DNA from: Bacteroidota bacterium
Lineage (GTDB): Bacteria > Bacteroidota > Bacteroidia > B-17B0 > Aurantibacillaceae
Direction: 5' to 3'
Assembly: GCA_013288015.1 (NCBI GenBank)
Contig: JABDCR010000007.1
Span: 1-64,000 of the forward strand
Length of the DNA: 64,000 nucleotides
Below the pieces are notes generated by a model that ran no database searches, was not told where the DNA came from, and saw only the letters and a list, made by a program, of their open reading frames with translations. Of the stretch, positions 35,417 to 43,969 are shown in pieces. Each line of letters begins with the position of its first letter. The stretch's first letter is position 1. The position numbers and the translations under genes were made by a program.

Positions 35417-36715
35417 ATGAAAAAAACAATTATCGTTGCTTCGGCTTTTTTATTTTGTAATGCACTTATTTCTCAAACAGCAGGACAAAAGAAAATTTTA
35501 TTTGATAACACACATGCCGAAACCGCTGGTAGTGGTGATTGGTGTATAGATTCTGATTTACAGAACATGACTTGGTACGCTGCCGGACAAACAGGTTCTG
35601 GTGGAAGTTATTATCATGCTAACCCACAACAGTATCCAACGCCTACACAAACAGCCGTAACAGCTTCAACGGCTGAAACATATTGGGAGGGTGCTTTATC
35701 GTACATTGGAATTGACTGCGTAAACAAAGGTTATTGGGTAGAATCGTTACCGTACACAGGAGCCATTACTTATGGTGCGGGTAACACACAAGATTTAAGT
35801 CATTACGATATATTTGTAGTTGATGAGCCTAATATTCGTTTTACTCAAGCAGAAATAACTGCCATAACGCATTTTATTGCAAATGGAGGTAGTTTATTTA
35901 TGATATCGGATCATACAGGGAGTGATAGAAATAATGACGGCTGGGATTCTCCTATGATATGGAATGATTTTTTGACGAATAATCCCGTTCAAAATAATGC
36001 TTTTGGTTTTAAATATGAATTACAAAATTTTTCGGACGGAAATGGAACTCAAACAAGTGGGGGCAATCCAAATATATCTGGTGTAGCAACTGATTCTATT
36101 ATAAAAGGGCCATTTGGCAATGTTAGCAGGGTTAAATGGAGTAATGGTACTTGTATGACCATGATTCCTTCTCAAAATGCCAAAGTAAAAGGACATGTAT
36201 GGAAAAATGGTAAAGGGCAAACAGATACGGCTGTTGTATGTGTTACAACTCAATACGGTTGTGGAAAAGTAGCTGCTATTGGCGATAGTTCACCTCCTGA
36301 TGACGGAACGGGTAACACAGCAGGTGGTCAAATTAGTTTATATAATGGTTATACCGGAGATGTTGGTCAAAATCACCGCGATTGGATAATGAACATGATA
36401 ATTTGGCTGGCAGCAGCAGAGCCTGCTTGTACAGCTGGCATTAACTCTATTACCGAGAGTAATGAGTTAAACATGTATCCTAATCCTGCAAATGGCAAAG
36501 TGGAGGTTAATTTTATCAATAATTCAGAAAACAGTGCTGTTTTAAGTTTACTAAACTTAAACGGACAAATTATAAATGCCGCGCAAACACATCAAAAAAG
36601 CAATGATAAAGATGTATTTGTAATTGATACTGCTCCATTAACAGCAGGCATTTATTATTGCAAAGTACAAGCCAATGATAAAATGAGCATTAAAAAATTA
36701 GTAGTTATAAAATAA
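35417..36715 (+). CDS. T9SS-exported protein, paralogue 2 of a tandem pair; function unknown
   Basis: ATG 35417 is chosen over TTG 35411. The 432-aa product has the same layout as paralogue 1: signal peptide ending FCNALISQ, the shared body (ETYWEGALSYIGIDCVNKGYWVESLPY, DIFVVDEPNIRFTQAEITAITHFIANGGSLFMISDHTGSDRNNDG, CGKVAAIGDSSPPDDGTGNTAGG), and a type A sorting domain (ELNMYPNPANGKVEVNFIN...AGIYYCKVQANDKMSIKKLVVIK). The two are alike over nearly their full length with small insertions (YYHANPQQ, NGTQTSGGNPNI), so they come from a tandem duplication followed by divergence. Acid-rich DRNNDG/DDGTGN loops may bind calcium. Confidence 0.8.
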   Translation: MKKTIIVASAFLFCNALISQTAGQKKILFDNTHAETAGSGDWCIDSDLQNMTWYAAGQTGSGGSYYHANPQQYPTPTQTAVTASTAETYWEGALSYIGIDCVNKGYWVESLPYTGAITYGAGNTQDLSHYDIFVVDEPNIRFTQAEITAITHFIANGGSLFMISDHTGSDRNNDGWDSPMIWNDFLTNNPVQNNAFGFKYELQNFSDGNGTQTSGGNPNISGVATDSIIKGPFGNVSRVKWSNGTCMTMIPSQNAKVKGHVWKNGKGQTDTAVVCVTTQYGCGKVAAIGDSSPPDDGTGNTAGGQISLYNGYTGDVGQNHRDWIMNMIIWLAAAEPACTAGINSITESNELNMYPNPANGKVEVNFINNSENSAVLSLLNLNGQIINAAQTHQKSNDKDVFVIDTAPLTAGIYYCKVQANDKMSIKKLVVIK

Positions 36716-36722
36716 CTGCTAA
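36698..36722 (+). terminator. 3' hairpin overlapping the stop codon of paralogue 2
   Basis: TTAGTAGTTAT-AAA-ATAACTGCTAA, the homologue of the hairpin after paralogue 1, with C-G changed to T-A and G-C to A-T so that pairing is kept. The T tail is weak (TTT AGC), so termination may be partial. Confidence 0.6.
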
Positions 36723-36763
36723 TTTAGCTGCAATAACTCACCTCTATTTTCGTTTAATTGCTG

Positions 36764-37606
36764 ATGAAAAAAGTATGCCTTTTGTTTTTATGTTGCCTTG
36801 GCATGTTTTCATCTATTGCCCAAAACAATAGGAAGCAATATTTTTCGCACGATGTTGGCATCCTTTTAGGAGCAAGTTATTACATAGGAGATTTAAATAG
36901 CAAGCATTTTGCTATGTCGCAACCGGCAATTGGTGTTTTTTATCGCTTTAATTATAGCTATCGCGTTGCCTTTAAAGCTGCGTTTAATTATGGAAGCATA
37001 CAGGGCGACGATTCTCAAAGTAGTAACCCCGACCAGTTAGAACGTAATCTTAATTTTAAGACAAACATTATGGAGTTTTCTGTGCGAACCGAATTTAATT
37101 TTTGGGAGTATAGAACCGGACATAAAGATTTTCTTTTTGCACCCTATGTTTTTTTAGGCATTGGAGTTTTTAATTTTAATCCGCAGGCACATTATCAAAA
37201 CCAATGGGTTAGTTTAAGAGATCTTTCAACCGAGGGACAAGGCACACCCTTAGCGCCGGGTACAAAGCAATATCCGTTAACGCAAGTATGTTTGCCCTTT
37301 GGTATAGGGTTTAAGCTAACTTTATCGCAACAAATTGGTCTTGGTATAGAGTGGGGACCCCGCAAAACATTTACCGATTATTTAGATGATGTAAGTGGCA
37401 CTTATGTAGATGCCGGTAAACTTGGCGAATATAAAGGTAGTATGGCTTCGATACTTAGCAATACCAGTAAAAAACCAGGTGCTGTAGCTGATGATACAGG
37501 TAAACTTCGTGGCAATCCAAATACGAAAGATTGGTATTTTTATTATGGATTAGTTATAAGCTTCAAGCTAAAATCTAAACCAAAAGAGTGCAAAGGGGCC
37601 TTTTAA
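36764..37606 (+). CDS. PorG-like (DUF6089) outer-membrane protein, probable T9SS component
   Basis: The track starts at TTG 36758; ATG 36764 gives MKKVCLLFLCCLGMFSSIAQ, a signal peptide, and 280 aa. The body starts with HDVGILLGASYYIGDLNSKHFAMSQPAIGVFYRFNYSYRVAFKAAFNYGSIQGDD, typical of the DUF6089/PorG family, followed by barrel-type strands (IMEFSVRTEFNFWEY, FAPYVFLGIGVFNFNPQAHY, VCLPFGIGFKLTLSQQIGLGIEWGPRKTFTDYLDDVSGTYVD). PorG sits at the outer membrane with the PorK/N ring in T9SS. It stands right after two T9SS substrates, but several DUF6089 paralogues are usual per genome, so I do not assign porG firmly. Confidence 0.8.
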   Translation: MKKVCLLFLCCLGMFSSIAQNNRKQYFSHDVGILLGASYYIGDLNSKHFAMSQPAIGVFYRFNYSYRVAFKAAFNYGSIQGDDSQSSNPDQLERNLNFKTNIMEFSVRTEFNFWEYRTGHKDFLFAPYVFLGIGVFNFNPQAHYQNQWVSLRDLSTEGQGTPLAPGTKQYPLTQVCLPFGIGFKLTLSQQIGLGIEWGPRKTFTDYLDDVSGTYVDAGKLGEYKGSMASILSNTSKKPGAVADDTGKLRGNPNTKDWYFYYGLVISFKLKSKPKECKGAF

Positions 37607-37635
37607 ATTTTTGCATTTAGTGTACTGTAAACTTT

Positions 37636-38133
37636 ATGCAAAAAATACTCCTCATATCAGATACCCATAGTTATTTAGACCAAAAACTTTTTAAATACAT
37701 AGAAACTGTAGATGAGGTGTGGCATGCAGGCGATATTGGTGATATTGGGGTTTGCCGCGAAATTAAAAAGCTAAAACCCTTAAAAGCTGTGTATGGCAAT
37801 ATTGATGGGCAAGATGCCAGAAAATTGTATCCCGAAAACGCCATTTTTATGTGTGAGCAGGTAAAAGTGTTTATTACTCATATTGGAGGTTACCCCAACA
37901 GATATAACCTAGAGGCAAAAAAAATAATTGAGCTGGAAAAGCCAAACCTCTTTATTTGCGGGCATTCGCACATATTAAAAATAATGTACGATAAAAAGTA
38001 TAATTTACTGCACCTAAACCCCGGAGCTTGCGGAATTCAGGGGTTTCATCAGGTAAAAACCATATTACGGTTTGCCATTGAGGGCTCCGAAATTAAAAAC
38101 ATGGAAATTATTGAATTGGGTAAAAGAGCCTGA
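37636..38133 (+). CDS. Metallophosphoesterase of the YfcE/MJ0936 family
   Basis: A 165-aa single-domain phosphoesterase. Metal-binding motifs are in order: SDTHSY, AGDIGD, GNIDG, THIGGYP, and GHSHILK. These are the five blocks of the YfcE/MJ0936-type phosphodiesterases, which use Mn or Ni and often act on cyclic or artificial phosphodiesters in vitro; the natural substrate is unknown. It is cytoplasmic (no signal peptide) and lies 29 nt after the PorG-like gene. Confidence 0.92.
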   Translation: MQKILLISDTHSYLDQKLFKYIETVDEVWHAGDIGDIGVCREIKKLKPLKAVYGNIDGQDARKLYPENAIFMCEQVKVFITHIGGYPNRYNLEAKKIIELEKPNLFICGHSHILKIMYDKKYNLLHLNPGACGIQGFHQVKTILRFAIEGSEIKNMEIIELGKRA

Positions 38134-38198
38134 TTTTGGGCACGAAAAGTTACCAAATCATTAATACTGTTAAAAAAACGCTATTATTAAAAAAATAC

Positions 38199-38230
38199 TT
38201 GACTTATGTACTTAAAATGTCCGACATTTG
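38199..38230 (+). promoter_or_regulatory. Possible promoter of the PhaE-like gene (TTG-N21-GACATTTG)
   Basis: TTG 38199-38201 and GACATTTG 38223-38230, with the first T of TAnnTTTG replaced. It lies 31 nt before the ATG at 38262. Weak match. Confidence 0.35.
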
Positions 38231-38261
38231 CAGCGCAAAATAAACGATTAAACCCAAAAAA

Positions 38262-39614
38262 ATGAAGACGAACAACCCGATCCTTGACAACATTATTGAA
38301 ACACAAACTCAAGCTGTTAACAGCTGGGTAGATTCTACTAAAAAAATTCAATCTGCTTTAATGGGCGGAAACATTGCTACAGAAGGACAAAACATCTACA
38401 AAGAGTGGATGGAAAAACAAATGGGCGCATTTAGCGGCATGCAAGCTAACTACTCTAAAATGGATACCAGCAAACCAGAAGAGTTCTTTAAAAACTGGTA
38501 TAACCAACAATTAGCTGAAGTAAAAAAAATGACTGATTTTAACCAGGGCATTTATAGCAGCGTAGCTAATTTCGGTAAATCTCCGGCTGATTATATGACT
38601 AACTACAGTCAAGCTAACCAAGCGTGGACAAAAATTTACAACACTTGGATGGGCACACTTAACTCTACTTACGATACATTTTCAAAAAATATTCCTAGCT
38701 CTTTAAACCAAGATGCTTTCAAAAATATTTTTGAAGGAAGTAAAGTTTATTTAAAACTTCAAGAGTTTTGGCAACCTGCTTTTGCATCTTTTCAAAACGG
38801 AAATTTTACAGCTGATAATTTTAAAAAATTCATGCAGCCTAACGCTTACAAAGAAATTACGGAGCAAATGTTCCAATCTATGTACGGTCAGGCAACATTA
38901 AAAGATGTATTTGATGCCTCTATCAAAAAAATACAAGACTTTTTTGTTAACCAACATAACTTATCAAAAGAGTACGCAAGCACTTTTACCAATATCTCTA
39001 ACGAATATCCTCAGTTAATTTCTGGTGATTTTGCAAAGCTTACTGATATGTACAAACATGCACAAAACGTGTTTGGAAAAAGCTTTGAGCCAATTTTAAA
39101 ATTAGCTCAACCAGGTAAAGAAAAAGAAGCTATCGAAGCAAACATTGCTTTATTAGATAAAATTTCTGAGTACTCTGTAAAACAAGCTCAATTGCAACAA
39201 CACATGTATAGCACTACTCAAAAAGCAATTGAAGAGTCGGCAAAACATGCGTTTGAAAAAATTACGCCTGATACTTTACAACAACAAAGCTTTACTGAAT
39301 TTTATAACGAGTGGTTAAAAACAAACGAAACTTTGTTTACTGAACTTTTTGAATCAGACGATTACTCTAAACTTAAAGGTGAACTTTTAAGCATCTCTAT
39401 GGATGTGAAAAAAGATTTTGAAAAACAATACGAAAGCGTATTTGCTATTTACCCTATTGTTTTTAAAAGCGAAGCTGAAGAGTTATACAAAACTGTTTAC
39501 GAATTAAAAAAACAAGTAAAAGCTCTTGAAACACGTTTAGCTGCTCAAGGCGCTGCTACAATTACTTTTGATGACGAAGACAAAACTTCTAAAACTGCTA
39601 CTAAAAAGAAGTAA
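38262..39614 (+). CDS. PhaE/phasin-like protein, probable PHA synthase subunit or granule protein
   Basis: The 450-aa, almost wholly helical protein has no signal peptide. Many Trp/Phe/Asn-rich amphipathic helices (YKEWMEKQMGAFSGMQANY, EEFFKNWYNQQLAEVKKM, AWTKIYNTWMGTLNSTYDTFS) recall phasins and PhaE. The C-terminal part FYNEWLKTNETLFTELFESDDYSKLKGELLSISMDVKKDFEKQYESVFAIYPIVFKSEAEELYKTVYELKKQVKALETRL fits the conserved end of PhaE, the non-catalytic subunit of class III polyhydroxyalkanoate synthase. The Ser/Thr/Lys-rich tail ends KTSKTATKKK, similar to phasin tails. phaC is not in the window. It is a single gene with its own terminator. Confidence 0.7.
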   Translation: MKTNNPILDNIIETQTQAVNSWVDSTKKIQSALMGGNIATEGQNIYKEWMEKQMGAFSGMQANYSKMDTSKPEEFFKNWYNQQLAEVKKMTDFNQGIYSSVANFGKSPADYMTNYSQANQAWTKIYNTWMGTLNSTYDTFSKNIPSSLNQDAFKNIFEGSKVYLKLQEFWQPAFASFQNGNFTADNFKKFMQPNAYKEITEQMFQSMYGQATLKDVFDASIKKIQDFFVNQHNLSKEYASTFTNISNEYPQLISGDFAKLTDMYKHAQNVFGKSFEPILKLAQPGKEKEAIEANIALLDKISEYSVKQAQLQQHMYSTTQKAIEESAKHAFEKITPDTLQQQSFTEFYNEWLKTNETLFTELFESDDYSKLKGELLSISMDVKKDFEKQYESVFAIYPIVFKSEAEELYKTVYELKKQVKALETRLAAQGAATITFDDEDKTSKTATKKK

Positions 39615-39633
39615 TCTTTAATTCTCTAATACT

Positions 39634-39671
39634 AAAAGCTCCTGTTGTGTTTATACAACAGGGGCTTTTTT
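39634..39671 (+). terminator. Terminator after the PhaE-like gene
   Basis: AAAAGCTCCTGTTGT-GTTTAT-ACAACAGGGGCTTTTTT: long stem with one T-G wobble and a T6 tail, 20 nt after the stop. Confidence 0.9.
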
Positions 39672-39927
39672 ATTGCACTGCTATGCTTTATTCTTGGTTT
39701 CCTTATCTATTGTTATAAAAGCAATTTGCCTATGTCATTTTGAATAATAGGCTGAAGTAAAGAGAATTTACAGTGTACTGCGGGGTGAAGAGAAGTTTGG
39801 TGTAGAAACCTACTATATAAAGATTTCTCCTTAGGAGGGTTAACATGATCAGAAGCAACAAGAATCAAGATTGTTTCAAGGCATTTACACACCATTCTTT
39901 ATTCTTAATAGATTACAACAGATCAAT
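39672..39927. other. Non-coding stretch with a possible decayed inverted-repeat copy
   Basis: This lies in the 367-nt gap between two convergent genes. No convincing gene is seen; ORFs of 60-66 codons on both strands have no recognisable sequence. At 39734 it reads GTCATTTTGA and at 39821 AGATTTCTCCTTAGGAGG, which recall the outer and inner parts of the dispersed repeat at 54.98, 55.80 and 57.18 kb. The far end (TCGAAATGAC) is missing. Confidence 0.3.
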
Positions 39928-39963
39928 AAAAAAACCGCCGTATGATAGTTCATACAGCGGTTT
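39928..39963 (-). terminator. Terminator of the SBBP-propeller T9SS gene
   Basis: On the minus strand: AACCGCTGTATGA-ACTA-TCATACGGCGGTTTTTTT, 13-bp stem with one wobble and a T7 tail, ~19 nt after the stop. Confidence 0.88.
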
Positions 39964-39981
39964 CAGAAAGTTTAAAGAAGC

Positions 39982-42315
39982 TTATTTTACAATAACTAAG
40001 CGTTTGTTTACAACACCTTCGTTACCCATAATGCTTACATTATAAACGCCTTCAGCTAAATTACTTGCATCAACATTTATATTTCCGTTTATAGTTTGGC
40101 TAAATACTAGTTTACCGTTTACATCAAACACTTGTACAGTTTGTTTTTCTGTTGCGGTAGTTTCTATAGTAAAGTTGCCTTTGTTAGGATTAGGGTAAAT
40201 GTTAACCTGACTAGCATTTGATAAAGACTTAATGCCTGACATGCGGTTATTATTTTGATTACTGTGCGATTTAACCTTCGCAGCCATTGTGCTGTTATTT
40301 CCGTTTAACCTAAGTGTTGGAGTACAGTTAAAGCCGTTAGATGAAACGCGCCAATCGCCTGTTGTAGCATAAGTGCTATAGTTTGGATCGGTTATGTTTG
40401 TTTGTGTACCAGATCCTGAAGCAATAACCTGCCAATTTCCGGTGCTATTATTATCTCTTTCTAAATCAACCGAGCTTACCGGTGTAAGTGTCATATTCTC
40501 TACAGCATAGGTGTTCCAGGTAAATGTACCTGAGCCATTGCCTACAAAATATACTGTATTATGATAAGGGCTCATAAAACTATAAGCACCGCTGGTATCC
40601 ATAAATTGAATTTTATAACGATATGTACTAACCATAGGGTCTCCGTTAGCTGGACCAATACTACGAACTGTATCCATAAACTGACTTAAAGCGTTATATG
40701 GCTGCGAGCCTATTTCTTTATAAATTCCGCTTGCAACTTCGCGGTAGATAATAAATTTGCTTGCGGTAGGGTAAGCTGTTTTATCCCAATAAACATAATT
40801 GTATTCATTTACGCCTATGCTATCATCAGATACCAAACAAATATTTGGAGTTACCGGTAAAGTAGCCATGTTGTTTACAATAAATGCATCTCCATATGAA
40901 TTTGCTGAAGTAAGTGCTATTCCGTTAAAAGAAATAGTAGGAGAATTATATTCACCAGTAATATATAAAGCACCATGAGGTCCGGTTGTAATGCCATTAC
41001 CTTGATCAAGAGAATCTCCTCCGGCAGTTCTTGCCCAAGACAACATACCGTTAGATTTGTATTTTGCTACAAAAACATCATATGTAGGGTTTCCTGTACT
41101 TGCGTTTGTAAACCATGTATTAAAAAGGGTTATAGGACCAACATTTAACGAATCTGAACTATAACTTCCTATAATATATGGGTTTCCGGCTGCATCAAGT
41201 GTTATGCTGTTACCATTGTTATTAGAAAATCCGTCTCCCTGAGTACATTGTGCCCATAAATCGTTTCCGTTAGCATCGTATTTTGCTATAAAAGCCTCTA
41301 ATGAATTTGTGTTATTTGTAACGCTATGTGTGCCAAAAGAAACAGTAGACGAAGCACCAATGTTCCCTGTTATATATACATTTCCGGCAGCATCAGAAGC
41401 TAATGAAAATGCAGCGTCATTATCAGTACTACCAGCTGTTTTTAACCACTGAAAAGTACCACTTGTATTGTATTTAACTACAAACATATCAATGTACCCA
41501 TTATTAGCAAGAGTAGTTCCGCCAAATGTAATATTGCTTGATTCAAAACTACCGGTTACGTATACGTTACCTGCTGCATCTGCACCAATTCCATATCCAA
41601 GTGCATCACCGGTTGTGCTAGAATTACTGGTGCTTCCTTTTACCCATAAACTATTACCGTTATTATCAAACTTAGCTATAAAAACGTCATTAGTAACACC
41701 ATCATTAGTACCGTTAATTGCGTTATTAATTCCAAAGGCAATTGATGTGCTGCTAAAATACCCGGTAATATATACATTGTTTGAAGCATCTACTGCAACA
41801 CCATAGGCTTTGGATGCTGCATTTCCTGTGCCTTGTTGTGCCCACTGAGCAACACCACTTGAGTTATATTTTGCAACAAAGGCCGTATAACCGCTTGTAT
41901 TTATTAATTTAACAGTACCGCCAAAATTAAGTGTGTCGGCATTATAATAACCTGATACATACACGTTTCCGGCAGCATCTGTTGCTAAGCCATTAGGATT
42001 AGTTCCGCCATTTCCGCCGGCTTGTTTTGCCCACAGTAAATTACCACACGAATCGTATTTTGCTAAATACATATAAGGGCCAGCCCCATATACATTGTGT
42101 AAAGTGGTGGTGCTAAAAGTTATGGTTGTTGAATAATAATAACCTAAAGCATAAACGTTGCCCGAAGCATCTGTAGCAACAGCATTACCGCCATCTTCAA
42201 AAGTTCCGCCTGCTTTTTTAGCCCATGCACAAGATGATTGTGCTTTTGCCTGATTTGATAAAACAACGGCTGCAACAAACAACAGTGTTGTAAATAACGT
42301 AGTGATTTTTTTCAT
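39982..42315 (-). CDS. T9SS-exported SBBP beta-propeller protein
   Basis: The 777-aa protein begins with a signal peptide (KKITTLFTTLLFVAAVVLSNQAKAQ). Residues ~27-500 are about eight repeats of ~55 residues of SBBP type, each with AxDAAGNVYVTG and a YNTSGTFQWLKTAGG-like segment (for example ATDAAGNVYVSGYYNADTLNFGG and TLDAAGNPYIIGSYSSDSLNVGP), a beta-propeller. A Fn3-like region follows (~510-640). The end is a type A T9SS sorting domain (VNIYPNPNKGNFTIETTATEKQTVQVFDVNGKLVF...LAEGVYNVSIMGNEGVVNKRLVIVK). Likely surface-bound or secreted adhesion or scaffolding protein; ligand unknown. Confidence 0.87.
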   Translation of the reverse strand: MKKITTLFTTLLFVAAVVLSNQAKAQSSCAWAKKAGGTFEDGGNAVATDASGNVYALGYYYSTTITFSTTTLHNVYGAGPYMYLAKYDSCGNLLWAKQAGGNGGTNPNGLATDAAGNVYVSGYYNADTLNFGGTVKLINTSGYTAFVAKYNSSGVAQWAQQGTGNAASKAYGVAVDASNNVYITGYFSSTSIAFGINNAINGTNDGVTNDVFIAKFDNNGNSLWVKGSTSNSSTTGDALGYGIGADAAGNVYVTGSFESSNITFGGTTLANNGYIDMFVVKYNTSGTFQWLKTAGSTDNDAAFSLASDAAGNVYITGNIGASSTVSFGTHSVTNNTNSLEAFIAKYDANGNDLWAQCTQGDGFSNNNGNSITLDAAGNPYIIGSYSSDSLNVGPITLFNTWFTNASTGNPTYDVFVAKYKSNGMLSWARTAGGDSLDQGNGITTGPHGALYITGEYNSPTISFNGIALTSANSYGDAFIVNNMATLPVTPNICLVSDDSIGVNEYNYVYWDKTAYPTASKFIIYREVASGIYKEIGSQPYNALSQFMDTVRSIGPANGDPMVSTYRYKIQFMDTSGAYSFMSPYHNTVYFVGNGSGTFTWNTYAVENMTLTPVSSVDLERDNNSTGNWQVIASGSGTQTNITDPNYSTYATTGDWRVSSNGFNCTPTLRLNGNNSTMAAKVKSHSNQNNNRMSGIKSLSNASQVNIYPNPNKGNFTIETTATEKQTVQVFDVNGKLVFSQTINGNINVDASNLAEGVYNVSIMGNEGVVNKRLVIVK

Positions 42316-42447
42316 GTAAGTGGTTTTAATTTTTAAGGAAATAAAGGTAATAAATATTTAGTTACCAATACGAATCAAAGAAATACTGATATGTTAAATC
42401 ATTGACTTAGTAGTAAATAAAATGAAATTCATCATAAAAAATGAAGC

Positions 42448-43791
42448 TTATCTGTTACCACGCTTGCTAATGCTTTTTTCTAATTTTCTGCGCTGATTTT
42501 CTCGGCGGCGGGCACCACCTAAATTAACCTTTTTGTTTTTCTCTTTTTTCTCGGCGAAGGCGCTATTGGTTGGTACTAATTTCTTCCCCTTTTTGGAGTT
42601 TTTATTTATATTTTTATCTTTTTTAACCGGTATCTCATCCGTAGTTAACTCGTCAGAAATTTCGACATCACTTGGTATAGTAAGAATTGGAATTTTTTTA
42701 TTCATTAATTCCTCAATTTCTTTTTGTTTTTCTTTTTCAGCCGGAATGACAAAACTCAATGCTATACCTGTTTTTTCGGCTCTTCCGGTTCTTCCAATTC
42801 GGTGTATATAAACGGCTGCTTCTCTTGGTATATCAAAGTTTATAACGTGCGTAACATCTGTAATATCTATGCCGCGTGCTATAACATCGGTTGCAATTAA
42901 TAAACGGTGTGTGCCATCTTGCAATTGTCTTACGGCAGTAAAACGGCGTTGCTGCGATTTATTAGAATGTATCAAACTTATTTGATCGGGGAAAGTAACC
43001 TTAATCATTTTATACAAAACATCGGCTACTTTTTTATTTTTTACAAAAAGTAATGCCTTGCTAATACTTGGGTCGTTTGCCAATAACGATTGTAATAAAT
43101 TTACCTTGGTATAAAAATTAGGCACCTGATATGCTCCTTGTGTAATATTTGCCAAGGGAGTTCCTCGCGAAATCAACTCTATATACTCGGGTTTATAAAA
43201 ATAATCTGTAATCATTTTCTCAACTTCATCTGTAAGCGTAGCCGAAAATAAAAGGTTTTGTCTTTTAGGAGGCAATGCATCCATTATTTGTAAAAGCTGA
43301 GGCCTGAAACCTAAATTAAGCATTTCATCAACCTCGTCAATCACTAATTTTTTTACGGAGTTTAGCTGTAATACACGGCTTAAATATAAATCCATCAATC
43401 GGCCGGGTGTTGCTACTAAAATGTCAACCCCATCATATACCTGTTGTTTTTGTGCTGTTGTTTTTACACCACCATACACACCCAGGCAGCGTACACTCAT
43501 GTATTTAGATAGTTTTTCTATTTCGCCAACAACCTGTACAACTAACTCGCGGGTTGGAACAACAATCAGTACACGTGGTTGTCTCTGCTCCGAATAGGTC
43601 AATTGCCTGAGTAAAGGCAAGATATAAGCAAATGTTTTTCCGGTACCGGTTTGTGCAATGCCTATGGCATCTTTGCCCGACATGATGATGGGGAATGCTT
43701 TTTCCTGAATGGGGGTAGGAGTTACAAAGCCTAAATCATCTAAAGCTTTATGTAATTGTTTTGATAAGTTGAGGTCGTTAAAAGTGCTCAC
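42448..43791 (-). CDS. DEAD-box-family ATP-dependent RNA helicase (DEVD variant)
   Basis: A 447-aa protein, GTG start (MSTFNDLNLSKQL). Helicase motifs in order: Q motif PTPIQEKAFP, Walker A AQTGTGKT, Ia PTRELVVQV, Ib TPGRLMD, II VIDEVDEML, III SATL, IV LLFVKNKK, V TDVIARGID, VI HRIGRTGRA. Motif II is DEVD instead of DEAD; the metal-binding D-E and the final D are kept, so ATPase activity is expected. The C-terminus (~375-447) is Lys/Arg/Asn-rich (KKDKNINKNSKKGKKLV, RRRENQRRKLEKSISKRGNR), suited for RNA binding. Likely role: ribosome assembly or mRNA turnover, as in RhlE-type Bacteroidota helicases. Confidence 0.94.
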   Translation of the reverse strand: MSTFNDLNLSKQLHKALDDLGFVTPTPIQEKAFPIIMSGKDAIGIAQTGTGKTFAYILPLLRQLTYSEQRQPRVLIVVPTRELVVQVVGEIEKLSKYMSVRCLGVYGGVKTTAQKQQVYDGVDILVATPGRLMDLYLSRVLQLNSVKKLVIDEVDEMLNLGFRPQLLQIMDALPPKRQNLLFSATLTDEVEKMITDYFYKPEYIELISRGTPLANITQGAYQVPNFYTKVNLLQSLLANDPSISKALLFVKNKKVADVLYKMIKVTFPDQISLIHSNKSQQRRFTAVRQLQDGTHRLLIATDVIARGIDITDVTHVINFDIPREAAVYIHRIGRTGRAEKTGIALSFVIPAEKEKQKEIEELMNKKIPILTIPSDVEISDELTTDEIPVKKDKNINKNSKKGKKLVPTNSAFAEKKEKNKKVNLGGARRRENQRRKLEKSISKRGNR

Positions 43792-43969
43792 GGCTTGTAA
43801 AATTTGCGTAAAGATACTTTAAATAAATAGCAAGTTTGTATTGAATAAAAACGCGTGATTTAAGTAAAAACTATCCACAACATATCGTTAATTATTTGTG
43901 TTTTTTACATTTTTATTTTCAATTTAAAAGCTATACCTTTCATAGCTTATTTTAACGCACTAAATTTTT

